In this document: positions 1 to 7,846 of the stretch, piece by piece
How positions within the stretch are numbered: the stretch's first letter is position 1
Layout of the letters: each line of letters begins with the position of its first letter
DNA from: Marine Group II euryarchaeote MED-G33
GTDB lineage: Archaea > Thermoplasmatota > Poseidoniia > Poseidoniales > Thalassarchaeaceae
Direction of reading: 5' to 3'
Assembly: GCA_949538655.1 (NCBI GenBank)
Contig: CATISE010000004.1
Location: forward strand, 1 to 26,518
DNA length: 26,518 bases
The notes under the pieces: model-generated
The model's database searches: none
The model's input: the letters and a program-made list of their open reading frames with translations, nothing else
What the model was told of the DNA's origin: nothing
Made by a program: the position numbers and the translations under genes

Positions 1-31
1 GCATCAATGCGATTGCAAGGAGTTTTTGCAT
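1..31 (-). CDS. Start of a truncated downstream gene with a hydrophobic N-terminus
   Basis: On the minus strand an ATG at 31 lies 4 bases after the stop of the geranylgeranyl reductase and is preceded by GGTGA. The ten visible codons read MQKLLAIALM, with no stop before the window edge. The hydrophobic start would suit a signal peptide or first membrane helix, and the spacing suggests an operon with the reductase. Too little is visible to name it. Confidence 0.4.
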   Translation of the reverse strand, partial: MQKLLAIALM

Positions 32-35
32 TGAT

Positions 36-1262
36 TCACCAACCGTAGTACTTTGCACGGCTATAGCCGAATGCAAGCATTGCGGGTACGATTCGACGGA
101 AATACAAACTTGGTTTTCGGACGAGAATACGAAGGCCGACCATCGCTTTTCCATGTGGCCCCATGGCAGACATTTCTGTTGGGAAACATCGACCCATTAG
201 AGACATCTCGTCATCGCTCAGATTGTAAAGTGCAGTCTTGCCTTTGAGAATCTTACCATATGGAGGAAATTCTCGCTTCCAAGATTCCTGATAGTTTGCG
301 AGGTTTGAACCAGACAAATCTCCAGACTGAATAGCTGATGCAGCGGTTTTAGCCGCAAAAACTGCAGACTTTAGAGCGAGGTGAGAGCCACCTTCAAACA
401 AGGGTGATGTAAATCCGGCTGCATCACCAACCAGCATTAGACCATCTGCATAGGTACGTTCGTGGGGGCCCGAGATGGGGATTGTACCCCCAAATCCACG
501 AACAGATTTGGTACTGTCTCGCCATGGAGGATTGGTGATTTCAAGGTCTGAGAAATGCGTGGTATCAATGAAGGCATCCAAATCTTTCACGAGACCTTTC
601 TTATCCTCACTTACCAGACCCACATTCGCCCGACCATCGCATTTGGGAATCATCCAAAGATATCCTTTCTTTGCATATTGTGGCCAAATGTAGAAGTCTA
701 GATATCCATCGGTGGGGACATCATGCATTTCATACTGAATTCCAGCAATAACTTTCGGTCGCTCATTCAGTTTTGTGAGTTTAGAGCAGACACCCGCAAC
801 ACCTGATGCATCTATGATAATTTTAGCGTTGATCGGGAATGATTCACCTTTACCCTCGCAATGCCATCCTGTGAACTGTCCATCGGTTTCCTCTCGCGTC
901 ATTCCAGTCAATTTGTGACCTAAATTGAGGATCGCCCCTTCAGCGACTGCTTCATCAGCGATCCATTGTTCAAACAGATGCTTTTCCAAAACATATCCCG
1001 GCTCTGACAACTTCTTCTCAGTCCCATCTGGGAAGATGACACGAATCCCATCAACACGCTTGCTGATAACGGAGTCTGGAAGGTCCAATTCAAGATTTGC
1101 GACCGCGATATCAGATAGGCATTCCCCGCAGTGAACCGGTGTGCCAATTTCGGTGTGATCTTCGATGAGGATGACAGACAATCCAGCACGTGCCGCATGC
1201 AATGCTGCAGCCCCTCCGCCGGGTCCAGCCCCGACGACAAGCACATCACACTCGGTCGCCAT
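36..1262 (-). CDS. Geranylgeranyl reductase family FAD-dependent oxidoreductase
   Basis: A flavoprotein of the geranylgeranyl reductase (GGR) family, 408 residues. Family members reduce double bonds of isoprenoid chains: archaeal di-geranylgeranyl lipids, or quinone side chains in some relatives. Visible motifs are the N-terminal FAD dinucleotide site VVGAGPGGG (about 9-17), the CGE motif in VHCGECL characteristic of GGR, GYLWMIPK in the middle, and the second FAD motif GDAAGFTSPLFEGG near residue 280. The ATG at 1262 was chosen because the Rossmann strand begins within 8 residues; a longer reading to 1328 adds only non-conserved sequence. It is transcribed divergently from UbiD across about 98 bp. 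It may make saturated archaeol lipids, or, given its neighbours, saturate a quinone tail; the sequence alone does not decide. Confidence 0.9.
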   Translation of the reverse strand: MATECDVLVVGAGPGGGAAALHAARAGLSVILIEDHTEIGTPVHCGECLSDIAVANLELDLPDSVISKRVDGIRVIFPDGTEKKLSEPGYVLEKHLFEQWIADEAVAEGAILNLGHKLTGMTREETDGQFTGWHCEGKGESFPINAKIIIDASGVAGVCSKLTKLNERPKVIAGIQYEMHDVPTDGYLDFYIWPQYAKKGYLWMIPKCDGRANVGLVSEDKKGLVKDLDAFIDTTHFSDLEITNPPWRDSTKSVRGFGGTIPISGPHERTYADGLMLVGDAAGFTSPLFEGGSHLALKSAVFAAKTAASAIQSGDLSGSNLANYQESWKREFPPYGKILKGKTALYNLSDDEMSLMGRCFPTEMSAMGPHGKAMVGLRILVRKPSLYFRRIVPAMLAFGYSRAKYYGW

Positions 1263-1299
1263 TAGAGGGGGATACAGCGGATAAGGACCTTGAATCCCT

Positions 1300-1316
1300 C
1301 GGTGCCGTAGGCACCG
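1300..1316. promoter_or_regulatory. Perfect GTA-loop palindrome between the divergent GGR and UbiD genes
   Basis: CGGTGCC-GTA-GGCACCG is a perfect 7-bp inverted repeat with a 3-base loop. It lies in the 98-bp gap between the divergent starts at 1262 (-) and 1361 (+). It could be an operator for both genes or an RNA hairpin in either leader. Its core CCGTAGG also forms the heart of two other intergenic hairpins in this window (11416-11428 and 19898-19914). Confidence 0.4.
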
Positions 1317-1360
1317 GTGCACAGCCATTGGATTTGATAGGGAGAACGTTTCCCGCGGCC

Positions 1361-3202
1361 ATGGGATGGCGTCGACTGGGACGTTACCTCCGCTCTTTGG
1401 AGGATAAAGGCGACCTCATCAGAATTCAACATCCGGTTGATTGTAACCTTGAGGCAGGATGCATTGCGGATAAGCTAGTCAAAAATGGTGGGCCGGCAGT
1501 CATTTTTGAGCAACCAATCCTTGCTGATGGTAGCATTTCAAAAATTCCACTTGCGATGAATTTGTTTGGAACAAGGCGCCGTACAAATCAAGCACTTCGT
1601 GTAACAGAACCAAAGGAAATTGGTTTGAGATTAACCGATCTTATGAAACCAGATATCGGAACCTTTGTCAAACGACCTTGGAAAGCTTGGCCACTCGCAA
1701 AAAATGCGCTTGCACTTCCGCCAAAGAAGGTGAGAAAAGGGGCTTGTCAGCAGGTTCGGATGGCTGAACCAGATTTGACCAAACTACCAATCCCAACCAC
1801 TTGGCCAATGGATGGTGGACCATTCATCACGTTACCACTTGTCGTCACAAAGAACCCAACAACAGAAGAACACAACTTGGGCATGTATAGAGCCCAAATC
1901 TTCGGTCCAACCGAAGCAGGGTTGCATTGGCAAATGCACAAACATGGGGCCGAACATGCAGAAGGTAGTGGTGAGAAAATGCCTGTAGCAATTTGCTTAG
2001 GAGGACCTCCTGAATTGATTTTCAGTGCTATTGCCCCGCTTCCTGATAATTTAGAGGAATACATGTTTGCTGGATTGTTAGGCCAGCAAAGACTCCGTAT
2101 CACGAAGTGTCTCACTCAAGATTTGTGGGTTCCTGCCGAAGCAGATGTGATCATCGAAGGCTACACCATACCTGGAGAAACACGAACAGAGGGCCCGTTT
2201 GGCGATCACTTTGGTCACTATTCACTCGAAGGTGAATTTCCTGTTTTACATGTCACTGCAATTACACATCGAAAAGATGCGGTGGTGCCTATGACGATTG
2301 TAGGCAAACCACCAATGGAAGATGGATATCTAGGTGAAGCGATTGGAGATTCTTTCCGACCTGTTCTACAATTCCAACACCGGGATGTATGTGATTTATT
2401 CCTGCCCCTGGAAACTGGTTTCCACAACCTTGCGATTGTCGCCTCTAAGCAGAGGTATCCAGCTCAAGCACGGAAAACTGCGCTTGGTTTGTGGGGGGCC
2501 GGGCAAATGATGTTCCTCAAAACAATTGTAGCTACAGGACCTGACCACGAAGTGAAGAACCTCAATGCATTGCTCGATGTTTTAGATCAAAATGTGTCAA
2601 TCCCTGATGATTTGGTCGTTCTTGATGGAATGGTTGCAGATCAGTTGGCGCATGCAGCACCGTACGAAGGTATCCATTCGAAGCTTCTCATCGATGCATC
2701 TACACAAAGAAAACAGGATGCTGCTGATTTCTCTCTTGACGGAATCGAGGGTGTTTCCCAGTATCGATGGATTCGACCTTCGATGTTGGTGGTTACAACA
2801 GAAATCGAAGGCGGACCGCCCGAATCAGAGAATACCAATCAGGTTGATGAGGAAGGTGCTGCCAAACAAAGGAATAAAATTTCTCAATTGATGAATTCAA
2901 TTTGGCAATTGGATAATTCCAAAAATCTTCGTTGGTTATTCATCACTGATGATCATATCGATTTAGAATCTGAAGATGCCATGCGAGTCTTATTGTGGCA
3001 ATTGTTTTGTAGATTCGAAGTGAGTAGAGATTTCCATTATTCTGATGATCAGAGTCGAGTTTGTTGGGATGCGACAGCACCCATTCCATCGATGAATGGA
3101 CCTAAACCCGTGCGAAGATGGCCCGCGGTGTGTATCCATGACCCTGAGATTGAGAAAAAGGTCGACAAGTGGTATGAGGAGGAGGTGCGGAATTGGGTCT
3201 GA
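1361..3202 (+). CDS. ubiD: UbiD-family prenylated-FMN decarboxylase (menaquinone-type)
   Basis: A 613-residue member of the UbiD family, which removes carboxyl groups from aromatic or conjugated acids using prenylated FMN made by a UbiX partner (not in this window). Typical segments are present in order: VIFEQP and NLFGTRRR near the N-terminus, PIPTTWPMDGGPFITLPLVV, NLGMYRAQIFGP carrying the cofactor-contacting Arg, MPVAICLGGPP, and EGYTIPGETRTEGPFGDHFG with the conserved acidic residues. The ATG at 1361 starts just before the conserved GRYLRSLEDKGDLIRI; upstream codons overlap the GGR gene and are not conserved. Its end overlaps the UbiA start by 10 bases. The length of about 600 residues and the UbiA neighbour fit the MqnL-type enzyme of the futalosine menaquinone route better than the shorter archaeal anhydromevalonate-phosphate decarboxylase, but this is inference. 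Confidence 0.88.
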   Translation: MGWRRLGRYLRSLEDKGDLIRIQHPVDCNLEAGCIADKLVKNGGPAVIFEQPILADGSISKIPLAMNLFGTRRRTNQALRVTEPKEIGLRLTDLMKPDIGTFVKRPWKAWPLAKNALALPPKKVRKGACQQVRMAEPDLTKLPIPTTWPMDGGPFITLPLVVTKNPTTEEHNLGMYRAQIFGPTEAGLHWQMHKHGAEHAEGSGEKMPVAICLGGPPELIFSAIAPLPDNLEEYMFAGLLGQQRLRITKCLTQDLWVPAEADVIIEGYTIPGETRTEGPFGDHFGHYSLEGEFPVLHVTAITHRKDAVVPMTIVGKPPMEDGYLGEAIGDSFRPVLQFQHRDVCDLFLPLETGFHNLAIVASKQRYPAQARKTALGLWGAGQMMFLKTIVATGPDHEVKNLNALLDVLDQNVSIPDDLVVLDGMVADQLAHAAPYEGIHSKLLIDASTQRKQDAADFSLDGIEGVSQYRWIRPSMLVVTTEIEGGPPESENTNQVDEEGAAKQRNKISQLMNSIWQLDNSKNLRWLFITDDHIDLESEDAMRVLLWQLFCRFEVSRDFHYSDDQSRVCWDATAPIPSMNGPKPVRRWPAVCIHDPEIEKKVDKWYEEEVRNWV

Positions 3203-4044
3203 AAGAGCTTCTTGAATTTGTGAAAATTGAGCATACTCTATTTTCACTCCCCTTTGTATTCATTGGCGCTTGGGTGGCTGGCGACCCAACCACCATTCAA
3301 CTCGTGTGGATTTTGGTTGCAGCAATAGGAGCAAGGGGTCTAGCAATGGCTCTCAACCGTATTATCGATCGTGATATTGATTCAATGAATCCACGTACTT
3401 CTGAAAGACATCTGGCCAGTGGGGCAATGAGTCTGAATACTGCATGGACATTGTGTGCTGTGTTCCTAGCAATGCTACTTATCGGCGCTTGGCAACTGAA
3501 TACCGTCGCCCTTGCCATGAGTTGGCTCCCTGTGCTATTTTTCGTCATTTACCCCTACACCAAACGAATTACTTGGGCCTGCCATTTGTGGCTCGGTTTG
3601 TGTTTGGGGCTCGCCCCTGCTGGAGCCTGGCTTGGAATCGTGGGTAGTGATTTAGGATGGGCTGCTATTACAGAATACCATTGGTATCCTACAATCTTCT
3701 GGATCTGTCTTGGAGTGATGTTTTGGATAGCTGCATTTGATCTCAATTATGCGTTGATGGATGTCGACAATGATAGACAGCAAGGGATTCAATCGTTCCC
3801 TGCACGATTTGGAGAGCACCATACACTTCGAACTAGTGTCCAATTTTCCCTCCTATGGTTTGCGTGTTTTGCAATTGCCGACCCCATCGATGGAATCACA
3901 TTCTTAGGTGCTGCATTGCTGATGAGTTTGATCAATATCGGCGTCATCCTTAGACAGAAAAGTATTGCTGATTTCCAGATGACTTTCTTTTACACCAGTG
4001 TAGTAACAGGATGGGTTCTACTCGGAGGACTGATGGTTGCATGA
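3193..4044 (+). CDS. ubiA: UbiA-family prenyltransferase, MqnP-like
   Basis: An integral-membrane aromatic prenyltransferase of 283 residues with about eight hydrophobic segments. The first Asp-rich motif reads NRIIDRDIDSMNPRT and the second YALMDVDNDRQQGIQSFP; both bind Mg-diphosphate. The 'N-R-I-I-D-R-x-I-D-x-x-N-P-R-T' form is that of the menaquinone/4-hydroxybenzoate-type branch, not the archaeal DGGGP synthase form. The start is TTG at 3193, supported by a strong GAGGAGGAGG Shine-Dalgarno run ending 7 bases upstream inside the UbiD gene. The stop overlaps the UvrB start as ATGA. With UbiD it most likely prenylates and decarboxylates a quinone precursor; no mqnA-D genes are visible here to prove the pathway. 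Confidence 0.88.
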   Translation: MGLKELLEFVKIEHTLFSLPFVFIGAWVAGDPTTIQLVWILVAAIGARGLAMALNRIIDRDIDSMNPRTSERHLASGAMSLNTAWTLCAVFLAMLLIGAWQLNTVALAMSWLPVLFFVIYPYTKRITWACHLWLGLCLGLAPAGAWLGIVGSDLGWAAITEYHWYPTIFWICLGVMFWIAAFDLNYALMDVDNDRQQGIQSFPARFGEHHTLRTSVQFSLLWFACFAIADPIDGITFLGAALLMSLINIGVILRQKSIADFQMTFFYTSVVTGWVLLGGLMVA

Positions 4045-6344
4045 GCGACGATGTAGACCCTTTTGACCTCTCCAAGGCTCTGGAAGGAGCGGCAAAGGCC
4101 CACCTTGACCCCTCCATTTCAAAGTTTGAACTTCATTCAGAATATGGCATGGCTGGAGACCAAGAATCTGCAATTGAAAAAACACTTTCTCAATTGCGTA
4201 ATTCACAGTCAAGATGTGTAATGCTAGGCGTCACAGGATCGGGTAAAACATTCGCGATGGCAAATGTCATTCAATCATTGAATATACCTACATTGATTCT
4301 GTCCCACAACAAGACATTGTCCCGTCAACTTTGGCAGGAGATGTCAGGGCTGTTCCCCAAGAATGCCGTTGAATATTTCGTCTCACACTATGACTATTAC
4401 CAGCCAGAAGCATATCTACCAAAGAGAGATTTGTACATTGAGAAAGAATTGTCGTTGAATGAACGTATTGAACAAGAAAGATTCTCCACTGTAGCATCAC
4501 TGGTTTCCCGGCCAGATGTTCTTGTTGTGGCAACAGTTTCCGCGATTTATGGACTCAATCCACCAGAAGCGTTCCTACAACAACATGCACGCCTACACGT
4601 TGGCCAGAAAGTTGAGCCGCAAGAAGTTGTCAAACAATTGGTGGCCCTTCAATACCGTCGTGTAACGGGAGAAATTACGCGAGGTGAGTTGCGTTTGCGG
4701 GGTGAAGTACTAGACGTTTGGATGCCGAGTCGCGATGATCCTATTCGAATCCAGTTTGATTTAGATGGTATCATACGAATACAAGTCTGCGAGTCTGTTT
4801 CATGGGAACAAGTGGACGAAATTGAAGAAGTTTGGATCCATCCAAAAGAATTTTTCATGACCAGCCCAGAGAGATTTGAAAAGGCTTTAGAAGATATTGA
4901 ATTTGAATTAGACCAGAGATTGGATTTCTTTGAGAAGGCTGGAAAAGATCTCGAAGCTCACCGCCTGGAAACCAAGACCCGTTATGATCTGGATTTGTTG
5001 CGTGAAATTGGACACTGCCGCAGTGTTGAGAACTACTCCATGCATTTTGATGGGCGTAGCCACGGAATGCGCCCCTATTGTCTGCTTGATTTCTTTGCAG
5101 CATGTGCACAAACTTTTCATGGTTCAAAAGAAAAATTTCTTGTCGTAATGGATGAGAGCCATGTGACTTTACCACAATTGGGCGGAATGTATCATGGTGA
5201 CCGTGCTAGGAAGGAGAATCTGATTGAACACGGTTTTCGATTACCATCTGCTGCAGACAATCGACCTCTCAAGGGACATGAATTTCAAGGAATGGTCCCC
5301 CAGATGCTCTACGTTAGTGCAACGCCCGGAGAGCGAGAACTTCGACAACTCTGCGAAGCGACCGGTCAACCTCTCCAAGAAAAGGATCCGAAAGAAAAAC
5401 GCAAACCTTTGCTGAAAGACGCCTTGGGCGAAATTAAGGGTATTTCTAGAATGGAAATTAGACCTACGGGGTTACTGGATCCATCGATTGAAGTTAGACC
5501 GACTGAAGGACAAGTTCAGGATTTGTTGGATGAAATCAATGCATGTACTGCGAAAAACGAAAGAGTATTGGTCACTGTTATGACAATAAAATTTGCAGAA
5601 GAAGTCTCCGATTATCTTCAACGGATGGGGGTGAAAGCACATTACTTACACTCAGAAATCGATACACTGGAAAGGAGTGAAATTATCAAAGCACTACGAA
5701 TAGGACATATTGATGTCATCGTTGGAATTAATCTATTGCGTGAGGGGTTGGACATCCCTGAGGTCAGCTTGGTCGCAATCTTTGATGCAGATAAAGAAGG
5801 ATTTCTACGGAATGAGAGAAGTTTATTGCAAACAATCGGTAGAGCATCCAGGAATCAGAATGGGCGTGTGATTCTCTATGCAGAAAAAATGGGGCGGGCA
5901 ATGGAGTCTGCGATCTCTCAAACAATTGAACGACGAGCGAAACAAATGGCACACAATGAGGCAAATGGGATTACCCCGACAACCATAGAGAAACCTTTGC
6001 CAGTGATGGGTATTGAAGCCGAACAGTTGCTTTCCGGAACTGCAGGAAAAGGCGTGACCGGAGGCAAGAGGTTTGTTGGAGGCTTTACAAATAAAACTGG
6101 GAAAGGCAAAGAAAGTGATTTGGTCAAGAAATTCAATCTCGGTGCAGGTTCATGGGGCGATGATATAGTTACAAATTTGTCACAACCGTCTGAGGACTAT
6201 GTTCCTGAAGGTGGGGCTTCTGGATTACTACTCATCGAGAAATTGAGGAAAGAGATGAATGGGGCTGCTGAACGTCTTGACTTTGAAAAAGCAGCCAAGT
6301 TGCGAGATAGGATTTTTCAATTAGAAAACTCAAATTCTAATTGA
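4041..6344 (+). CDS. uvrB: Excinuclease ABC subunit B
   Basis: The DNA-damage-verification helicase of nucleotide excision repair, which works with UvrA and UvrC. It is 767 residues long, about 100 more than common bacterial UvrB. Visible features: Walker A GVTGSGKT with Lys69; the beta-hairpin region FVSHYDYYQPEAYLPKRDLY; the DES box in VVMDESH; YVSATPGERE; IRPTGLLDPSIEVRPTEGQ; INLLREGLDIPEVSLVAIFD; QTIGRASRNQNG; and a C-terminal UVR domain (LIEKLRKEMNGAAERLDFEKAAKLRDRI). The ATG at 4041 overlaps the UbiA stop as ATGA. The extra length lies in an insertion before IRPTGL and in a Gly/Lys-rich linker before the UVR domain. Archaeal uvrB is generally taken as acquired from bacteria. Confidence 0.96.
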   Translation: MSDDVDPFDLSKALEGAAKAHLDPSISKFELHSEYGMAGDQESAIEKTLSQLRNSQSRCVMLGVTGSGKTFAMANVIQSLNIPTLILSHNKTLSRQLWQEMSGLFPKNAVEYFVSHYDYYQPEAYLPKRDLYIEKELSLNERIEQERFSTVASLVSRPDVLVVATVSAIYGLNPPEAFLQQHARLHVGQKVEPQEVVKQLVALQYRRVTGEITRGELRLRGEVLDVWMPSRDDPIRIQFDLDGIIRIQVCESVSWEQVDEIEEVWIHPKEFFMTSPERFEKALEDIEFELDQRLDFFEKAGKDLEAHRLETKTRYDLDLLREIGHCRSVENYSMHFDGRSHGMRPYCLLDFFAACAQTFHGSKEKFLVVMDESHVTLPQLGGMYHGDRARKENLIEHGFRLPSAADNRPLKGHEFQGMVPQMLYVSATPGERELRQLCEATGQPLQEKDPKEKRKPLLKDALGEIKGISRMEIRPTGLLDPSIEVRPTEGQVQDLLDEINACTAKNERVLVTVMTIKFAEEVSDYLQRMGVKAHYLHSEIDTLERSEIIKALRIGHIDVIVGINLLREGLDIPEVSLVAIFDADKEGFLRNERSLLQTIGRASRNQNGRVILYAEKMGRAMESAISQTIERRAKQMAHNEANGITPTTIEKPLPVMGIEAEQLLSGTAGKGVTGGKRFVGGFTNKTGKGKESDLVKKFNLGAGSWGDDIVTNLSQPSEDYVPEGGASGLLLIEKLRKEMNGAAERLDFEKAAKLRDRIFQLENSNSN

Positions 6345-6396
6345 TATTTTCAACCCTCCACTTGAAGTGAAGGTGGTGGGTCGCCAAGCCGTTCCC

Positions 6397-7374
6397 ATGT
6401 CGGTAAAACGTGAAGATTTCGACGTGCCTGTCGAAGACTATGATTTCAGCCAAATCAACGATGTGCCATCTCTAATTGATCAAATGGCTCGAGCAGGTGG
6501 ATTCACAGCCACCAAACTTGCACATGCAAGAGATGTTCTCAGAGATGCTATTTCAAAATCTCAGGATGAAGGTGTTCTCAATTGGCTTTCGTTCCCTGCT
6601 TGTCTTTGTGCCACAGGAACTAGAGGTTTCTTTCTTGAAGCAATAAAACGCAAGGCATACAATGTCATCATTACAACATGTGGTACACTCGATCACGATA
6701 TCGCTCGGACATTCCAATCGTACTACCACGGAGCATTTGAATTGGATGATGTGGAACTTGGGGCACAAGGATTGAACCGATTGGGTAACGTCATTGTCCC
6801 CAATGAATGCTATGGTGAAATCATTGAGGAGGCCGTGCTACCTTGGTTGGAAGAAATTGAAAATGAGCGACGTGAAACCAACCCCGAAAACCCCTGGAGG
6901 GGGTTCGGTAGTGTCGAATTGTGTTGGGCTTTCGGTGACCGAATCGAGGATGAAAATAGTCTGTTGCATTGGGCGGCAAAGCATCGTATCCCAATCGTAA
7001 TTCCCGGCTTATCTGACGGTTCGGTCGGCGCTCAATTGTTTATGCATCGCCAACGTAGTCCTGATTTTATGATCGATTTCTTGGCTGATGAGCAAATCCT
7101 ATCTGATTTGACTTGGACATGTGATGAAAGTCATGCTCTGATGGTGGGTGGAGGAATTTCCAAACATCACGTCATTTGGTGGAACCAATACAGAGAAGGT
7201 TTGGATTCAGCTGTAGGGATTACAACCGCTCCTGAACATGATGGTAGCCTTTCAGGTGCCCGTTTGAAAGAAGCGATTTCTTGGGGTAAGGTACGTCCCG
7301 AAGCACCACAAGTTACAGTAGAAGGTGATGCGAGTGTTCTGCTTCCGTTACTGGGTTCAGATCTGTTCAACTGA
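6397..7374 (+). CDS. dys: Deoxyhypusine synthase
   Basis: Transfers the aminobutyl group of spermidine to a lysine of aIF5A, the first step of hypusine formation, using NAD. The 325-residue protein carries the conserved run IITTCGTLDHDIAR, GNVIVPNECY, IPGLSDGSVGAQLF, GGGISKHHVIWWNQYREGLD and EAISWGKVRP, where Lys298 matches the lysine that forms the enzyme-substrate imine. A GTG at 6367 would add ten residues; the ATG at 6397 matches the usual N-terminus better. It follows UvrB by about 50 bases and may share its transcript. Its 3' end overlaps the convergent epimerase-like gene by 18 bases. It is a hallmark of archaea/eukaryotes. Confidence 0.96.
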   Translation: MSVKREDFDVPVEDYDFSQINDVPSLIDQMARAGGFTATKLAHARDVLRDAISKSQDEGVLNWLSFPACLCATGTRGFFLEAIKRKAYNVIITTCGTLDHDIARTFQSYYHGAFELDDVELGAQGLNRLGNVIVPNECYGEIIEEAVLPWLEEIENERRETNPENPWRGFGSVELCWAFGDRIEDENSLLHWAAKHRIPIVIPGLSDGSVGAQLFMHRQRSPDFMIDFLADEQILSDLTWTCDESHALMVGGGISKHHVIWWNQYREGLDSAVGITTAPEHDGSLSGARLKEAISWGKVRPEAPQVTVEGDASVLLPLLGSDLFN

Positions 7375-7839
7375 ATGGGCAATGCACTCCATCAAACCAA
7401 CTCGCATGGCGATCATCGGCCGCCAACCATCCGCCCCACAATTGACCAATGCATCGTGAAGAGGACCCAAGTTTGGACGGCGGCGTTCACCACTATACCG
7501 TACAGCTGCAGGAGAGGGGACTTCGCTGAGTGATTCAATTGTGTGAGTATGTCCAACTGCATTTTGGAACCTTGACCAAAGACCTCTGATTTCATCAACG
7601 ACCATCATTTGTGTCCATGCTCGCCTTCCACACAATTGGTAACCCCCCGTAATTTGATTCTCAACAAGGATTCTATGGGCGGCTTCAGCATCTCGAATGT
7701 GGACCCAATGATAGATTAAATTGTCAGGTTCTGGGTCTAAACCACTCAGTACTGCATCAACCCATTGATTGATTGGGCCTTCACCCCCAGGTGAATAAAC
7801 ATCGATAAATTCGATTTCTAATGTTTCAGGCATCCGCAT
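7357..7839 (-). CDS. Stand-alone C-terminal half of an extended-SDR sugar epimerase/dehydratase
   Basis: About 160 residues that resemble only the substrate-binding half of NAD-dependent nucleotide-sugar epimerases/dehydratases. VYSPGGEGPINQWVDAVLSG corresponds to the usual 'NvYGPgq...' segment, YHWVHIRDAEAAHRIL to the 'fvhVdDva' segment, GGYQLCGRR to 'yNiGg', and DGWRPMIAMRVGLMECI to the terminal 'lGwkP...eGl' segment. The Rossmann NAD-binding half, GxxGxxG and YxxxK are missing. The ATG at 7839 (another at 7833) follows GAGGG just after the aminotransferase stop at 7847, so the pair is probably one operon. It could be a decayed remnant or a small protein that works with a partner. An intact frame and tight coupling favour function, with limited confidence. 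Confidence 0.6.
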   Translation of the reverse strand: MRMPETLEIEFIDVYSPGGEGPINQWVDAVLSGLDPEPDNLIYHWVHIRDAEAAHRILVENQITGGYQLCGRRAWTQMMVVDEIRGLWSRFQNAVGHTHTIESLSEVPSPAAVRYSGERRRPNLGPLHDALVNCGADGWRPMIAMRVGLMECIAHSVEQI

Positions 7840-7846
7840 TTTTCCC

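Noticed and set aside
1190..1360. Longer UbiD reading with 57 extra N-terminal residues
   Set aside because: It overlaps the divergent reductase gene, and the sequence is Arg/Pro/Gly-rich without family similarity; the ATG at 1361 directly precedes the conserved domain.
7357..7374. Frameshift or truncation at the convergent deoxyhypusine synthase / epimerase-like junction
   Set aside because: Both frames end cleanly with family-typical C-termini; an 18-base tail overlap is normal in a compact genome.
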